Of a stretch of DNA of 6,915 nucleotides, positions 5,719 to 6,915 are shown piece after piece. A model generated the notes under the pieces. It saw only the letters and a list, made by a program, of their open reading frames with translations. It was not told the DNA's origin and did no database searches. Every line of letters starts with the position of its first letter. The first letter of the stretch is position 1. The DNA comes from Candidatus Moranbacteria bacterium CG_4_8_14_3_um_filter_41_13 (GTDB lineage: Bacteria; Patescibacteriota; Minisyncoccia; Moranbacterales; UBA1568), in contig PFHN01000029.1 of assembly GCA_002782305.1 (NCBI GenBank), positions 1-6,915 on the forward strand, written 5' to 3'. A program made the translations under genes and the position numbers.

Positions 5719-5741
5719 GCGGATAAAATGCTTTATATAAG
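5713..5741 (+). promoter_or_regulatory. Putative LCP gene promoter
   Basis: On the plus strand the same TTGCAA (5713-5718) is followed after 17 bp by TATAAG (5736-5741), five of six -10 consensus bases. The expected start near 5747-5749 gives a very short leader of about 10 nt before the ATG at 5758, with only AGAAGA as a weak SD-like stretch. Confidence 0.5.
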
Positions 5742-5757
5742 GGAAAATTAGAAGAAT

Positions 5758-6915
5758 ATGGACGGACTCATCAAAAAAGAAAACCCAAAAAAGTATCTTG
5801 CGTCCTCACCACACGGAATAATTTTACCCGAGGAAACAAGAATACCTTCCGCACAGTACAACGAAAACCTTCTTTTTCGTCCAAAAAGAAAAACTGCTTC
5901 CCAGCAAAAACGCTTCCTTCCCAAACACTTTTTCCTTTTTGCATTCCTTGCCTTCTTTCTTCTTTCTTGCTTTGCTGTTGCCTTTGCTCTCTACAAGGGT
6001 GTCTCACTAGGAAGAGAAATTCAGATTGAGAACACTTCTGGTAATTCCTTCTTCGCTGATATGAAACATCTGGCTACAGCACTCATCACAACAAAAAGTG
6101 CTCCGCTCCTCGGGGAGGAAAATGGTCGTATCAATATTCTGCTTCTCGGCCGTGCTGGAAATCATTATCCAGGGAAGAATCTTACTGATACCATAATGAT
6201 ACTGAGTATCAATACAAAAGAAAGAAAAGTCGCCCTCTTGTCACTTCCACGAGATCTCTACGTCGAAATTCCTGGTACGGAGCTTTTCATAAAACTCAAT
6301 GCTCTGTACCAATACGGACTCAGTAACGGTGATGGAATAAGACCTTTGCGAACAGCTATAGAAAATATTACAGGAGAAGAGATTCACTATTTCTTCACAC
6401 TTGATTTCGATGGATTCGAAAAAGTAGTAGATGCTCTCCATGGGATTTCAGTGGATGTTGTGAGAGATTTTTATGACCCTCGTTATCCTGGGAAAAATTA
6501 TAGCTATGAAACTTTCGAGATTAAGAAAGGCTGGCAAACGCTCGATGGAGCAACAACCCTGAAATATGTGCGTGAACGACACAACGATCCAGACGGTGAT
6601 TTTGGAAGGGCTAAGCGCCAACAACAAGTGATCTCAGCCATCAAGGAAAAAGCTTTCTCTCTGGGAACCCTCTTCAACATCGTGATGATAAATAACATAC
6701 TCCATGTCTTAGGTGAAAGTGTTCAAACAGATATGCCTCCTACTGATATGGAGGGTTTGCTCACCATTATTAGAACGCTCGATACAAAAAATATCACCAC
6801 CTTCGTGGTAGATGCCTGGAAAAAAGAAAGCTTGCTCCGTGTTTCTCACGTAGTGGTAGGTGATGTCTCTGCCTTTATTCTTGTTCCGCGCATCGGCACA
6901 TGGAATGAGATACGT
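5758..6915 (+). CDS. LCP (LytR-CpsA-Psr) family glycopolymer transferase, partial at 3' end
   Basis: LCP proteins transfer glycopolymers from the undecaprenyl carrier to peptidoglycan or other surface acceptors, outside the cytoplasmic membrane. The frame starts at ATG 5758 and is still open after 386 codons at the window edge. Layout: a charged cytoplasmic N-terminus (about 1-56), one membrane helix (about 58-79), then the LCP domain (about 122-300). Key family features are the LTDTIMIL strand with Asp144, SLPRDLYV with Arg165 and Asp166, KLNALYQYG (about 179-187), and LDGATTLKYVRERH (about 262-275). DGDFGRAKRQQQVI (about 279-292) completes the set with Arg272, Arg274, Arg284 and Arg287, which bind the pyrophosphate in characterised members. 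The region past about 300 continues toward the C-terminal part, which cannot be judged here. It is divergent from lepB across 68 bp. Acceptor and polymer are unknown. Confidence 0.95.
   Translation, partial: MDGLIKKENPKKYLASSPHGIILPEETRIPSAQYNENLLFRPKRKTASQQKRFLPKHFFLFAFLAFFLLSCFAVAFALYKGVSLGREIQIENTSGNSFFADMKHLATALITTKSAPLLGEENGRINILLLGRAGNHYPGKNLTDTIMILSINTKERKVALLSLPRDLYVEIPGTELFIKLNALYQYGLSNGDGIRPLRTAIENITGEEIHYFFTLDFDGFEKVVDALHGISVDVVRDFYDPRYPGKNYSYETFEIKKGWQTLDGATTLKYVRERHNDPDGDFGRAKRQQQVISAIKEKAFSLGTLFNIVMINNILHVLGESVQTDMPPTDMEGLLTIIRTLDTKNITTFVVDAWKKESLLRVSHVVVGDVSAFILVPRIGTWNEIR

Noticed and set aside
5771..6007. Minus-strand open frame under the LCP N-terminus
   Set aside because: It is antisense to the LCP cytoplasmic and membrane segments, and its basic content mirrors the A-rich and TTC-rich codons of the real gene.
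1..6915. CRISPR arrays, tRNA, rRNA or insertion sequences
   Set aside because: No regularly spaced repeats, cloverleaf-like segments, rRNA-like blocks, transposase motifs or terminal repeats were seen; nearly all bases are in housekeeping genes.

Overview
The window reads as a compact bacterial chromosome segment, moderately AT-rich by eye, translated with the standard bacterial code. It carries nine protein genes with almost no spare DNA: ftsA, dgkA, ybeY, yqeY, rpsU, a HIT-family gene, hisS, lepB and an LCP (LytR-CpsA-Psr) gene. Eight lie on the minus strand and the LCP gene diverges on the plus strand. Short housekeeping proteins, a poor match to Shine-Dalgarno (SD) sequences before most genes, and the envelope and translation genes packed together suggest a small-genome lineage such as Patescibacteria/CPR (Parcubacteria-like). 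That assignment is an inference from gene style and should be checked with HisS, FtsA or ribosomal protein phylogeny. No mobile element, CRISPR array, tRNA or rRNA was seen, and no stretch over 300 bases lacks a gene.

Reading the minus strand from high to low coordinates: lepB (signal peptidase I), hisS (histidyl-tRNA synthetase) and the HIT gene form a tight probable operon, with gaps of 26 and 9 nt. Next comes a 96-nt gap that holds a structured leader and a strong SD in front of rpsU (ribosomal protein bS21). A strong intrinsic terminator closes rpsU, and its T-tract runs straight into the -35 box of a near-consensus promoter for yqeY-ybeY-dgkA (gaps of 7 and 37 nt). ftsA follows with its own promoter just past the dgkA stop and runs to position 22; ftsZ is the usual next gene but would lie outside the window. 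On the other side of lepB, a 68-bp spacer separates it from the LCP gene, which is still open at the window end.

Functionally the segment mixes translation (hisS, rpsU, yqeY, ybeY) with envelope work: division (ftsA), recycling of the undecaprenyl lipid carrier (dgkA), protein export (lepB) and attachment of glycopolymers carried on that same lipid (LCP).

The most interesting non-coding signals are three. First, a composite stem-loop lies in the rpsU leader, in front of the only strong SD in the window. Second, lepB and LCP have putative divergent promoters that would share one self-complementary TTGCAA -35 hexamer. Third, HisRS has a lysine-rich N-terminal extension. No wholly new multi-gene system is visible; the rpsU leader is the best candidate for something undescribed.
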